The notes beneath the pieces are model-generated. The model saw only the letters and a program-made list of their open reading frames with translations, ran no database searches and had not been told where the DNA came from. Below are positions 25,103 to 38,420 of a DNA stretch of 64,000 bases, piece by piece. Origin of the DNA: Sphagnum magellanicum (lineage: Eukaryota > Streptophyta > Sphagnopsida > Sphagnales > Sphagnaceae); the NCBI GenBank assembly GCA_021904315.1, contig CM038917.1, positions 10,586,041-10,650,040 of the forward strand, given 5' to 3'. Both the position numbers and the translations under genes were made by a program. The stretch's first letter is position 1, and every line of letters begins with the position of its first letter.

Positions 25103-27689
25103 ACTGGTTGGGCCCGTCCTGCCTATTCAACCTCTGACCTCCAAATGCTAGAAGCGCTAGTGGAATGGGAAACTCAGTATTGATAGTTGGAGGAGATTCT
25201 TTGTGCAGTGCACAATCCCACTTTTCTCGTACTGTCCTCCATTGCTATCCGAACTATCTGTTGCTTGAGCACCTTCCTCCTCATTTTGTATGTTAGGAAG
25301 CAACATCCACATCTGGCTTTCCCAGACAATGTGACTCATGATGTCAAACTTTTCTTTCATAAATCTCACAACAAACAACCACCTGCACCTAAAATGGTCA
25401 CTATGTATGCCTCTAGATGTCACCTCCTGTGTTTGGATCTGGTCATGAATTGTACACAATGTGCAAGTGTGACAATCCATCTCAACCATGCAACACTCTT
25501 TTCATGCACGCCTAATGTACTAAGATTCATTGCATGGACATGTAAGAGCAATCGCAAAGCCTGCATTAAACAACCGCCAATTCGCCTCTTGGGTGCACAT
25601 AATGTGTTATTCTAGCTTGCACCTTCTTCCCGAACTCAACCTCTATGGTCATGGTTACAACTTTAATCTGCCATTAACATACTTAATTGTCGCTGGGATT
25701 AAACATTTTGTGTTACTTTTAGACCATGTTCTTTAAGGGTTTGATTTCAGGCAGGTTTGAGCACAAATATAGGCACCTGAAAAAAGGCACTGTCCATTTC
25801 AGGTTTGGATACATTACAAGATGAGACACAATAGGCATTTCCCCACCGTTTTGGAACAACTTTCCACACCACTTTAAACCATAAATATCTCATGAGTCAT
25901 CATGTTATAAATTGCAGCAGCACAAAATTTGATAATCCATGGATTGTTGCAAAAAATTGATACATCAGGCAAAAGGTTGTTGCAGGATGAAAGTTTGACC
26001 TTCTTTTGAAGTGTTGTCAATGCATTTCCAAAAAACTGAAAAAAAAAGTTTTACAGCTTTTGAAAAACATCATACTATTGAAAACACTTATGTCCAAATG
26101 TGATTTATTGAACAAACACAAGAAATGAGTCAGAAGATACAAACAAGGTGAGTTTTGGAACCTTTCTCAAAGTGAGAAGTCTGTCAAGATCCCATCCTTG
26201 GGCATTAAAATAATCTCTAGGCTAGATTTTGTTAACCCTATTCATTTGCCATGTTCTGCCTTAAAATTGCATCAGATTTGGCATATTTATCTACAGATGA
26301 GGATCATGTCTAGTAATTGGGCAGCATTTACCTCAAATCCCTTAGGAGTAGCTCAGATTTTCCTTCTTATACTGAAGAAAAGTTGCCTGATTGGTTATGT
26401 ACCCTAATACCAATTGAAACTGTGCAATTGAAAGACTGCATGACAGCCATCTTGCTCTCTCAGATCAATCTGCTCCATAACATGCATGTCATCTGTCAGA
26501 AATTTGAAGTTTGCCACTAGCAAAGTTTTAGCAAGAGGGCTGCCATCCAAATACTGAAATGTAAACTCTGAACCTTTCAACACACCATTTTGCTGTCCAG
26601 GATTGTGGAATTTCTACAAAAGGGGAAAATAAAGTCATTTCCATGAGCATGTTTTCATGGACATGACTTGGTCAAAGGACAAATGCCAGTCCTTTGACCA
26701 CTTGAAAGTATTGGCACTCCAGTCCATTGGGAAAAATTGAACAAAAATCAGAATCAACACCTAAACAATGTGACTTCTGACCTAGCAAGTTGTAACCATA
26801 TAACCTTGGAGGTGCCCCACTCATACACCCTGCCATCAAATGCTTGGAATCAAAGTTTCATTTCTCCTCTGATCTCCACAATTGTTCATCACTCTGTATT
26901 GTGTACAGGATGAAAACACTTACCCAGGGTCTTGTGTTGACGCACTGCGAGAGCTTTATTGCTGGATTCCTCATCCCTCAGTCAGATCCTACTCCAACTT
27001 AAATCTGAGCTCTGGCTTCACAAGTCCCTGGGCTTTGCCAATTGGTACTCCTAGTGGTCCCAAACAGATAAATGACTGCTAGATAGGTGTAGGCCATTTC
27101 AAGCCACCCACAGCTGAACTCCTTGTGTTTCATAATCAACAGCCAAGATGCAACAATAATTAGTACATCACTCATCATTATAATAGTTCATATTCAACCT
27201 GTGCTTATTAGAGTACAAGAGCATTGGATCTTCAAAGAAGAGAACTGCACCCATGCTGTTGCCTCAAAGCATGAGATAGTTTACAGTGGATTGTATCTGC
27301 AGTACAACCCCGAAGAGAATCATAAGCATGTTCAAATCAGAATGACTTCAACCTCTGACCCAAGTTTCCTGTGATTATTGTGTAGATGCCGCTATGGATA
27401 TGCAACATCCTTACACCCTTGATCCATGTTCAACATCAGTTTATGAGTTCCAGTTCACATCCTCTCACAATTCCCTTGTGAGGAAATCCATTGCTGGTTT
27501 GTTCCTCTGGATATTGATGCACACACGGATTGACTGTCATGTGATCAGTTCACCGTAATCCATGATCTTTAACCAAAGTGGATCCAGAAACCTCCTCCTG
27601 CTGCTCCTCTCAAGTCATTTCCATTCAACAGCTGTAAACATATTCCCTACATATTACACCCTGAGTACAGCTACACTCTAGTGTAAAGT
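25103..27689. other. Single-copy sequence, no recognised gene
   Basis: Base composition is more balanced than in the repeat blocks. Opposite-strand ORFs overlap at 25157-25615, with no recognisable domain in either. 26890-27080 is where a further exon of the ADNT1-like pseudogene could lie on the minus strand (a GLV...EL stretch followed by stops), but the match is too weak to call. Confidence 0.4.
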
Positions 27690-29718
27690 TCATGTACAAA
27701 CCACTCCAATGACTGATGGCACCCAGCCCTTGTACAAAGCTATTGCACCCTCTTCCTTGATGATAGTTTGAAAGGCATGAAACATGCCACGATAGCGATG
27801 ACGAGAGTCCTCAGTCTGTAACAAAACAAATTACCACAATAGTCAAGAAATGAGATTCAGGAAGGCAGTATTCTGTGAGGATTCCCTAAAGCACCTGAAT
27901 GTAAAGATGTAGCCAGTCACAGCTCAATCACAAAGCTAGGTAAGAATTACAACGGTGTTATTGGTCACAATGCTCACCCTGCAATTGGGCCAGCACCCAC
28001 CCATGATCAGTGAGTCGTGCCAAAGTACAGATAAACTTTTGGAGGAAAATAACAAGCAAAATTGCAAAATATGTGAACAAGCAACTCAGTTGTTTCTTAT
28101 CAAAAATTGCACAGAAACAGATTCCCAGCCGACAGAGCTAGAAATCTGGGCCTGTCTTCCTGACATGTAACCCTAATGTCAACTGACAATTTTCAACCTC
28201 CTAAACCATTCCAATCTGACAGGAGTAAGGCTTTTGATGCTCTTTCAACTCACCTGCACAGTCAACCTTCCCCGTACCATGTCCATTGGATATGTTGCAG
28301 ACATGGCAATAATCCCAGCACAACGGCGCAAAACTGGGGTAAGTCTGGCATCCTCTGCACAGGAAAAACAATAACAACCAGTTTATACTGCAGAGACCAT
28401 TTAGCATAATATTGAAGCACCAGAGAGAATTGCAATGCTCAAATATTGCAGATAGTTTGGCCTACACTCACAAATGACAGAAGGTAGCTCACAACAGAGC
28501 CTGCTCACAACTTCGATAGACAGATGTGATACTAAAACAAACTGTTTAGGGTAACAAATGGATCTATTTATGCTCCTGTATTAGCTAAGTGTTGCACCAA
28601 AGAATGGGCATATAAGCACTCACCTTGGCCCTTTAGCTGTCGATAAGCCCGCAAGATTGCACTGCAAGATCATGCAATAGGATGAAATAATCAGACTCTT
28701 GATCCTATCATGAAGGAAATGATAGCCACATCCTGCTAATTCCACCTGCAATAAATTCTGTTCCTTGACCCTATTCCCACCACTGCTCATGGATGAGATT
28801 AGCTATCATACTGTAGTTCTGTCATTGCCGCTGTATGGAGTTGTGGGCTGGAAAACCTAATTGTTCACTCTGCCTCCCATCTTGACATCCCAGTCTGTAT
28901 GCAACTGTTACAGCAGTTCAGGGAGTGCACACACCTAGATGCCTGCTCGTAACTGTAAAACTTCACAGCAGAGTTAGGGATAATTCTTGCACAGTTGGTG
29001 CCATTGCCTGGATGCCCTCATTCTTCCAAATTGACTTTAAACCCTGTAGAGTTCCACTGTATTTTGGATTCAAGGGGTTTTGAACCTGCCAAGCACATCA
29101 CAACCTTTACTGACAGCATGAGTTTTCATGAACTCCAAATTGCCAGAGCTCTTCCCCATTTTGCAAAAACAGTTGATACCTACTAAACTACATAGACTTG
29201 TCATTCTACTTCCGAGATGTGGCATTATCAGCATTCAGGGCATGAATGCTGGATAGGGTGTTCTGAGTTGCACTACAATTGACCTGCATCTATTACTTAT
29301 AAATGCATGAACTTGTCTTGTAAGCGTACTCGTGTTTGAGAAGCATTTTCTTGCCCTAGTTGCTGGAGATTAGAGCGTCAGAAAGGTCATAGAGAGAAAT
29401 AGGCACCTGCAGAAGGATCTTCAGTCACTCCAAGGGGTCAACAGCAGACCGTGACCTGCATTGCAAAGAATCAATCATCAATTTGCAGGCTTCTTTTACT
29501 GCCATCCATACCAACAGTTTTGGATTGAATGCCACTAAACCCTGCAAGAAGTTGTGGTGGGGGGACATACACTCCACCGGCCGTACCACCAGCAATTAGA
29601 GATTTGCAGACGGTTAGAATGGCATTGCTAGTGGGGGCTTTCACATCTTCTGTGGCCAATCTTGCTTCCTGAGCCAATGACACCAGAGTTGCTGCAGCAG
29701 ATTCTTTATCATCGACAT
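27690..29718 (-). pseudogene. Adenine-nucleotide mitochondrial carrier (ADNT1-like), broken, introns retained
   Basis: Five exons on the minus strand are recognisable as plant ADNT1, a six-helix SLC25 carrier of the inner mitochondrial membrane that exchanges adenine nucleotides. E1 is about 29543-29718 (KSLIAGGTAGGV). E2 is 28935-29085 (starts VQNP, then GLKSIWKNEG and, in another frame, GNGTNCARIIPNSAVKF). E3 is 28624-28661. E4 is 28254-28354 (AGIIAMSATYPMDMVRGRL, carrying the carrier Px[D/E]xx[R/K] signature). E5 is 27696-27815 (YRGMFHAFQ, then ALYKGWVPSVIGVV). E2-E5 are bounded by AG/GT and join in consistent phase (2, 1, 0). Lesions: a base missing just after the putative ATG at 29716-29718; the first carrier signature deleted at the end of E1; about 13 bases lost near 29010 with a frameshift; four codons lost in E4; a frameshift after GVV leading to TGA at 27690. 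The C-terminal third was not found. It is an unprocessed duplicate that decayed, not a retrocopy. Confidence 0.88.
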
Positions 29719-30800
29719 ACAGTGGAGATGTCTGACAATACACAGTGTTCCCCTGTCCAACTGCACCCGGATCAGAAAGCTTTTGTTCCCCATACTTCGT
29801 CAACCTGGAGGAGACATCTGTTTGAGAAACCATCGATCTCTAGGGTTGTGAAGAGAGAGGGAGTAAGATAGCCAGAGAGAAGGAGACCGTGCCAAAGGAA
29901 GCACAAGATGCTTGATAAGTCTACGGCCCAGCTCGCCAACTGATTTCAGGCAATGGTTGCACTGCCAGGCCGGTTGTGTCCTTTGCAAGCCTGCATCCTG
30001 ACGTACGATTTTCCCCGTCCCCCGATCTCTGATGAGGCCAACGATGCGCCTAGACTCCGTTTCATCAGAAAGTGATGATCAATGACCAGAGCCTCGCGCT
30101 GCTTGCCACAATCAACCACAGCAAATTGGAGAGAAGCACAGCAACGGATTACAAAATGGTGGGGGGCCGGGGGGCGGAATTAAATTAAAATGTCGCCGAC
30201 GAAAAACAAAACGCGAACAGCACAGGACACACAGACAGAAAATTGGGAAGCCTGCCGTAAGTGCCGATAGCTGCAGGAAGGAGAACACCGACGAAGACTT
30301 ATGGTTCACTCGTAAGTCTCACGAACAGAATGAATTTCTTTCTTGCCAATTGCTTGCAAGAAGACAACAAATGCGCAGGGAAGAAAGCAACACACGCAGA
30401 AACTGGCCAAAATACAGACGAATTACAAACAAACAAGAAACAGGAAAAACAAGATGGCGGCGGCAAAAAAAACAAAGTAGTGGCGACAGCGCAGGGCAAC
30501 AGCACTGGCCAAGCGAACCTAGACCAGTTGGCCAGGGAAACGAGTACTTCCAATCTCCCTACTGCTGTGGTGCCGGGAGGAGTAGAAATGGGTGTAGGAT
30601 TTGAAGGTTACCGTTTGGAGCTCATGTTGTTCGTGTGTTCGTCTTCTTCGCGCTTCGGTTCCTTTCCAATTCCACGGCCCCCAAAAGTTCGTTCTCAAAG
30701 TGCCCAAAGTTGCCATTCCCATACCAATGACGTTGGGCGGGTGCCCATTTTGCAACATCTTCGGTAAGCTTGGGCATGGAACCACTTATTTATTCTTGAC
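29719..30800. other. Former promoter/5' region of the ADNT1-like relic, GC-richer
   Basis: This stretch lies upstream of the pseudogene start and is clearly richer in G and C than its surroundings. Frames stay open on both strands at 30261-30785, as expected of such composition. I found no protein family in any frame and no convincing TATA element. It ends at the block B junction at 30801. Confidence 0.45.
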
Positions 30801-31485
30801 ATCATGAGAACTGGTTAAATTATTTTAATAAAATTACTGATACCATGACCTGGTGTGTATATGTTTCAAAGCAAAAATAAAAATTGAAAATTAAAACCTT
30901 TTATAATCTATTTTGTGAAAACCGAATCTAACAGGTATTTAAAAAATTATGAAATTTGACTCAATGGGCTCAACTAAAGGTTACCAAACTTCGTAAAAAA
31001 TCACATGAAGATAATTCATGTCAAATTATGTGGTGATGATTGTTTGATCTAGAGACAAATGTGATAACCATATAGTGTGATAACATGAACTCAACGATTA
31101 GGACTAGGTACGAAGAGTTAGAAGTGCATGAAATGTGAAATTTGATTTTTGAAGTCTTTCTTCTAAGTTTCAAGGGCTGCCTTCTCGAACCCATTGGCAA
31201 TATAGTTCCTTGCCTAGGGTCATTGTTAAATGTCAATTTTAATATGGCCTAAGTTGGTTTAAGAAGTCCACATGTTTTAATTTGGGCTGGAGATTTTGGG
31301 GCAGGGGGATATGGCCTGCTTTATGGTATGGCACAAGCCCAAAAATCTTGGACCCAATTTAACTTACTTATGCCTAATACTTGGGTCAACCTAAGCCCAT
31401 AAATGTATTTTGTTGATCAGAGGGCAAGGAGTGTAAAGATGGTCCAAGACTTGGGCACAAATAGGCCCTGAACGTTTATGTAGTA

Positions 31486-31538
31486 CCCCCCCCCCCCCCC
31501 CCCCCCCCCCCTCCCCCCCCCCCCCTCCCCCTCCCCCT
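31486..31538. repeat. Expanded poly-C tract
   Basis: 53 bases of C broken by four single T. The matching point in block B copy 1 (about 5785) has a short CCCCCCCC run followed by TTCTCTCTC, so the tract expanded after duplication. The G strand could form quadruplexes. Confidence 0.95.
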
Positions 31539-32201
31539 CATAGCTTGCATAATTTAGGAGATGGCTTCCAAGGACAAAGACTTTTTAAAAAAAACTAAAG
31601 ATAACTTCAAACTTTTAGGCTGAACTAACAGGTTCAGTCTTCATACTATCAGCATTCATTTTTCACAAGCTCTGACCAAATAGTTTGGACCCAAAAGAAG
31701 GCCATGTTGATAACCACATCCTTCTGTTTATAACATGCCCTCCATATACACTCCAAGATTTTTTAAGCTAGAGACTATACGCTTTACTGGAATACAGGCG
31801 TGCATGAAATGAAAAATAATACACTAGGAACACCTAATGAGGTCTTTACTAATGTGCAAAGTGATAGATGTGGCAAAGTTATTACATGGGATATAGGGTT
31901 AGATGTGGAGATGAAGCAATTCAAGGAAGAGAGCATGTGCCCTTGATGAAGCAACATGTACGTCCTTGAAGTGATTTCATTTTCGATAGTTTCATTTCAC
32001 AGGTTTTTAGCTTCTTTTGCTTCCTCTATTCTATGGATCCCATGCAAATCATGTACATCTTCAAATGTATTAATGTGGCCTGTGCCATTGGCCCAAATGT
32101 TACCATGTCCTCGACTGATTTTTCCTTCCAAAACTTGGTTTTTTGAAACTTATTTGAATTTTGAGCAACAGAAATAGACTACTGAGTGAGACCATTCTAG
32201 T

Positions 32202-32357
32202 ACCTTGAGGTTTGGGGTGGGAGATTCAAGAATGTTTTAAAATTTTGTGTTCAACAAAGATTTTTGGCATTACAAGTGTATGATCATCATTGGAAGATTA
32301 TGTCATACATAATGTGGTCAAGAAAATGACATAACCTCCCACCCCAGACCTTAATGT
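32202..32357. repeat. Inverted repeat, sister of 6494-6651
   Basis: Arms around TTTGGGGTGGGAGATT (32202-32226) and its imperfect complement (32333-32357), with the nested GATTATGTCAT / ATGACATAA pair. Slightly more diverged than the copy at 6494. Confidence 0.55.
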
Positions 32358-32384
32358 AATCTTTGGTAGGTATTAGGCATTGAC

Positions 32385-32407
32385 ATATATATATATATAT
32401 ATATATT
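32385..32407. repeat. AT dinucleotide microsatellite
   Basis: Eleven and a half AT units, where block B copy 1 (about 6675-6690) has a non-repetitive T/A-rich stretch. Confidence 0.9.
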
Positions 32408-34728
32408 TGTAGGGTTTTGTTTGAATTTTTGTGTAATATCATTTGGTGAATATTTTCTTTGTTTTGTAGTTAGTAACCATTGGAGTGTTGTTATTCAAAC
32501 AATGGTGCTTTGGTTCTAGATCATTCTCGTATCTATGTGAACTATTAAATTTGGATGACATAGGAGAGGATCAATGCTAAACAAAACAAGAACCCCATAA
32601 GCAATGTTGACCAGACTATTAAGTGAAGACGTAATTCCATGTTAGTTTTTCTAGAGCTCCCTGCTGTTTCACAAGGATTTGCAATGTGTTCTATTGTGGG
32701 GCATGCTTTCTCGTAGTTTGAAGAATTAAAGTTACATGGAAAAGGTCGAAATGGAAACAAGATGAACAATGAGCACAACCACTAAGTAAAGTCTTGATCA
32801 TTCACAATTTGTACGTACTAAAATCAAATCTAAGGTGTATAAAAATACACTTGCTTCTTTTTGCTTCTTTTGTCATGCTTCTTTCTTCCTTCTTTTTCTT
32901 TTCTTCTTAAATGTTCTTTCATTATTTGTGTTTTTTCATAATTTTTTTCCTAATTATTTTTTCATGCTTTTCTGGTTTTCACTTGTGTCAATGTATTATC
33001 ATTCTAGTGTGATTCCTCCCATCTTTTTTTTCCCTGCAATGCCAAGCTCATGTAAAGGCTATCAATTATTCCAATTTTTTTCCATCTTCTTTCTTAAATA
33101 AACATTTTAGGGTTTAGCCCATTATTTTGCAATGTTGCAACATGTGAACCCTTATTTTTATTAGCATGTTGGAAGTTGTAAAGATTTTAATTTTGTTTTC
33201 TCTTAGTTTTTTACATTTTTTGGTGTCAGTTTATGGATTTAATTGCAACATTTTTTTGGATCTTTGCATCTTTTTTTAATGGGTAAATGTGATGAATATG
33301 GGATGTGATTTTCTTAATGTCAAGTGTTGCTCATTTATGATGGAATTTCTTATCTATTCTACTAATGTGTTGTCAACATTTTGACATGTTCATACAATGG
33401 TTTGCCTAAAAATTCACGCATATTGTTGTATTATTTATTTAAACCCATTGACAAGAATTGATGAAATCAATTACATGGCAAATTGGCATTATTATTCATG
33501 ATGAGAGTGATGGTTTGACACTTTGTGAATGATTTTCACAAGGTTATGATTATACTCATTATTATGTTAGCTTCAAGTTGTGAAGTTTTTCTCTTTACAA
33601 TCTCATTGATATGTAAGTAGTTCTAAAGCGTTTGTGGTAATAAAAAAGTTAATAATACGTTTGAAACCTGAAAGCATTAGGAGATAAACATCAACCATGA
33701 AATTTATTAACAAAATCAACAATCACATGGTTAACAATTTAGTGGTATTCCTTTAATACTAGTTCTTCAATCAAAGGTCAAGGAAGAAATCAAAAGTTTT
33801 GATTGATAAAATGGATTGTATGTTGTCCACCAAGATTTCTACCTTCATGTGTGGACTTGGGTTTCAAATTCCACTTTAATATTTAATAGATCATTAGTTA
33901 GATGTAAAATATGATTCAAACAATTCACATTCATTTATTCCTCCTTTATGTAATTAAAATTGTGTTTCTATGTGTTGAGCTTCATATTCTTATTGTCTTT
34001 TAATTTTGGCATGGTCAGAATCATTTCGTTTGCGTTTAGGGGTTGATATTTTTAGGTGAACATTTGTTTTGATGTGGAGTTTAAGTCTTGGATTTGAACT
34101 AAAGTTTTTTCACTCGCAAGTTTGTAGAATCTAACTTTTTTCATGTACCTCTTTATAAGATAGATTGTTAGTACACTCATTGTCATAAACATTATTGTAT
34201 TTGGCATTCAATGCATTCTAATCACCTTGGACATTCAATTTAAACTTATATTCTAATGTAAAAAAATTGGCATGCAATTCTGCTTTAAGAATGGAGATTG
34301 ATAGTCTTTCGTACCTTGAACTTTGATTGGTTACATCTTAAGAACAAACTCTTGAAATTAGATTTGTCTTCCATTTTTTATTATATTTTTTTCCTAGTGA
34401 TCTAATTTTCACATGAGGCAAAAAAACATCTTTAGTCAACAAACTAAAAGGTGTACTTTGTAAAGTATTTCAATTTAGTTGAAGAACCCATTGAAAATAT
34501 GATTGGGTGAACCCACTAGGAACCACCTCAAAGAACAAGCAAATAACAAAAATTGGCCAAATATTATTCTTGGGCCCTTTTGTTTAAACGGTTTCATAAT
34601 TATAAAATATTTTTTCATGTTTATTTATTGCATGCCAAAGTATATGGCTTGAGGTTTCCATTACAATAAAAAAATGCTGGAAATTGTTACAAAGTTGTAT
34701 TCTTTTTTATGTGGCCCCTTTATGAATT

Positions 34729-35022
34729 AAGTTTTTAAACTTTCGAAATTCATAACTAGATTATACCTATTCAAATAATTACCCAATAAATAAACTACCA
34801 TCTAAAGTACAAATTATGTCCATAAACAAAAACCCCAAACCTTAGGTGAAAAATGCTCCTAACCAAAAAATTTGAGGAAAATAACCACTGTCACATTCTT
34901 GAAACTTTGTGTGAATGTAATGAATAGGAACGTCAAAATTCAAAAAATTTACATTGTTAAAGTTTTAAAATCTATTTAACCTAGTTAATATATTCAACAA
35001 AAAATTAGGTACATTTTGAATT
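34729..35022. mobile_element. 294-bp insertion flanked by TGAATT
   Basis: Block B copy 1 runs uninterrupted at this point (about 8948). Here 294 bases intervene, flanked by TGAATT at 34723-34728 and again at 35017-35022, which looks like a 6-bp target duplication. No terminal inverted repeats or poly-A tail are evident, so the class of the element is unknown. Confidence 0.5.
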
Positions 35023-38000
35023 TACTTAATTTTGAATTGTACTAAAAACTTTCATGTATTTTTCCAAAGTTTGATAAGTCTTGTGACATTCCTTATGATA
35101 CCACAAAATCATACTTTGACCCAACAAAATATTTTCTTGTAATAATCTAAGTATTATTAAACATTTACATTGGCCCCATTACTACTAGGGGATGGAGTCT
35201 TGACCATTGTGCAATCCACTCATTTTTTAGTGGATTTTGACCTTGTATTGAATATTATGATTTTGAGACTTGTTTGCAATACTTTATTGGTTGATATGCC
35301 TATCACTATGTTATGGAAGTTTAGATGGACTTTAAGGATTTAAGTTTGAAATTTGTACAAATTTTCTCATATTTGTGAATTGTGACAAATGTTTTTTAAA
35401 AAGGTATTATATTTCTTTAAAATTTGTGAGCGGAAGAAAGCAATATTACAAACATGAAGTGGTAAAATGAAATTAAGGTTATGCTTCACAAGCTTGTTGT
35501 AGTTTGAATGATGATATTATTTAATTTTTTGTTAGCTATGACTTGATTATTAATTGATATGAAAACTAGTTTCTTTATTGCTTTTGGAAATGTTGCAAAA
35601 AATTAGAATGTAATTTTTTTTGTATGAAATTGTTTTGAGTTTTTAAAATTATATATATATCATATAGCCATTAATGATAGTTCATGGAGTCAATGGGAAG
35701 TAATTGCCTAGAGATAATTGTTGGACCTTGATGATGAAAGATGGTTCCTTATGAATGATATTCATAGCTTTTGACCACCTTTTAAGTTGTGTTTGTTTTG
35801 GTATAATCCAGGACTAACAAAATGGTGGAATATAAATTGTTATTCTTCAAAGATGTGCAATCTTATAGACACATGCCATTTGATGCTTGAAGTTGTTTAT
35901 AAAATTATATTAAAATTCTAATTTTTCCAAATGAATATTTATGAATTTTTTTGCAAGCAAATGAATGGAGACCTCTATAGCAATTGTGTGTCTTCATCAA
36001 AGCTTGTTGATCAACGTGTAAGACTAACTTGGTTAGTTAACAATTAAAGGTCCAAGAATTTGATCTAAATTTTGAAGTTTTTTAAATGCAAAAAATACAA
36101 ACATCATTTTGTTCAAGACATAATTTCTTGTTTGACCCATCCTAGAGATTAAATCGTGCAACCCAATGGTTTGAAATTTTGAAGCTCCAAAATACTTGTG
36201 AAGTTTTGTGCCTTTATTCTTTGAGGATTGGATTACCACTTTTGTTCCCGATTTTGTCTCCTTTCACTACCTTGAACAAATTTTGTGGTGTCATTTTTCA
36301 TTTCAACTAATATCTTTCCTCTTCAAAACACAAGGTTTTTGGTGTATGCATGTTCAAAAACCATTCACTTGCTTTAGCTTTGTGAATTAAGTGATTCAAC
36401 AAAATCCCAAGAAGACCCAATGCTAATGCATTTTATCTCATGTGTGAGTTTCACATTACAAAACATTGAATCTTTTTTAATGAAATGCAAGTAGTTTTAC
36501 ATATATGGGTCTAATTAAGAAAGTGTTTAAGTGTGAATTGTAAGTTGCTTGGGGACAATTATACTTCATGTGACTCATGTTTCATGTATACATATGTATA
36601 GGCAATTTGATGTACTAAATTGTAAAAAGGCATTAAATATGCAGCTAAAATCATACTAATAAATCTTTGGAATAAAAAAGCCATTGAATACTTTTCAAAA
36701 ATTGAAATTTGGTTATATAATTTTGAATTTATGTTTTTTAAAAAATGGATTAAAAATAATTAAAATTTTGCATCAAGAAATATCTTATGTGCATCATATT
36801 TTTCAAGTTGAAAGAATATGACTTTTAAACAAAGGAAATATTGCTATGTAGGTGAAATTAACTATAGTTGACCCTTTGTCAATGAGCTTGACTTTGGGGG
36901 TGTCAACAACTTGTTAGGTTGGGTCTACTATTGTGCTTTTAAAAAATGAATTAGACAAACATTATGTCCTTACAAAAATTATGCTATTATTTGCTCATGT
37001 AAAAAATTGTGAGGAATGTAATCAAGAACAAAAATCCTATCCTATCCAACTTAAGAGACACCTTCAAGTCATAATCTCAAATGTTTTCCATTGTTATGGG
37101 TGGGGGTGGATAGGCATTTTGTTTATGTCAATGCATGTGGTGGGTAGGAGCATGGAAAACATATTTAAAGGTGGCAAAAGCTACTTCACAAAGTGGATGT
37201 GACAATTTACAAATGCAATTCAACACTCTCTAAGTTCATGTATAAAATTTCCACCATTTCCCTTTCTTACCTCGTGACACCTTTCACCCATTTTTAAATT
37301 ATTTTTACCTATGTAGTTAGTCGAAAGGTCAACATTATATAATATTTTAATTTAACGGTGTCTACTATCCATATAATTGTGATTATTACTTTTAGTGATG
37401 GGTGAATTACATAAAGAACCCCTCTTCCTAAAAAAAAATTTCTATATGCAACCCTCATAATTAATTTATATTATTCACCCTAATACAAGTTGAGCATTGA
37501 AATTGAAATGCAGCGAATGTACAAGTTGTTAAATTTAATTGTTTCCAATTCTCAAATAAATCTTTTGAATGTAGGTCTATATTTGAATTTAATGATGATA
37601 ACATGATAGTTTTATGACATGGAAAAAACATTTTGAAACCTAAAAGAAGTTGATAGTATATAAGTTGCTCAATTAATAATTTGTTATTTTTACCTTGGTC
37701 ATGTACTTATGAGATGAAATCAAACAATTCAAGAATAGAAATTAAGTTTTCTAGATGCTCGTTAGTTTACTTTGTTGATGCAAACCTCTTTTGGAACTTA
37801 AAGAATGCACTTTGGATGGAGTGATGGACTTTTGTTAATAATTTTATGAAATTAATTACTTTGGAAAAAAGAAATGATTTATGACACAAAAGTTCAGGCT
37901 TGAACCTTCACATCATTAAAGTACAAATCTTGCTTTTTTTTTTTTTCATTGAGTAAAATTTCCATGCTTAATATGTGATTGTTGCACGTGCATTCTAAAA

Positions 38001-38420
38001 AGCCATTTAATTGAAATTCATATATTGGAAAATAAACCTATAGGGCTTGTTTCGTTCCAAGGCCCACATGAATTAGATCTATGACACAAATTTGAAAGAT
38101 AAAATTTAAAAATACTGGAAATAATAGTTTAAGAAACAAAAATGTAAAAAAGATAAACAATTAAATTTGATGGAAGTGAAAAATTCACACATATAACTGG
38201 CAAATGTAAGTGGGCCCATGCAACATGTACATACATTGGTAATGGTCACAATGATCAACTATAATTACTCCCCATGTCCTCAACTTACATATTTAAAATT
38301 GAAAGGTGTCTTAGTAGACCACTTGTATAAACATTGCACAAGTGGCACTCCGACTTTCATCTAAACATGATTCATTTAGGGTCTAGTATAATTGGTTTGG
38401 AATGACGATCATAATTATGC

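Larger units (their letters stand above)
30801..38420. repeat. Duplicated block B, copy 2 (gene-free part)
   Basis: Colinear with 4104-4235 plus 5255-12400. Differences visible by eye: the 1-kb segment 4236-5254 is absent here, the C-tract at 31486 is expanded, about 70 bases are extra near 33727-33797, and 294 bases are extra at 34729-35022. It forms the 3' flank of the intact gene at 38421-42506. No gene recognised. Confidence 0.85.

Noticed and set aside
25157-25615. Opposite-strand overlapping ORFs of 110 and 142 codons
   Set aside because: No domain in either and no way to choose; could be chance or a remnant of an unknown gene.
30261-30785. 168-codon plus-strand ORF and overlapping minus-strand ORFs
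   Set aside because: Several frames are open together in GC-richer DNA; no recognisable protein family, no start context or splice evidence.
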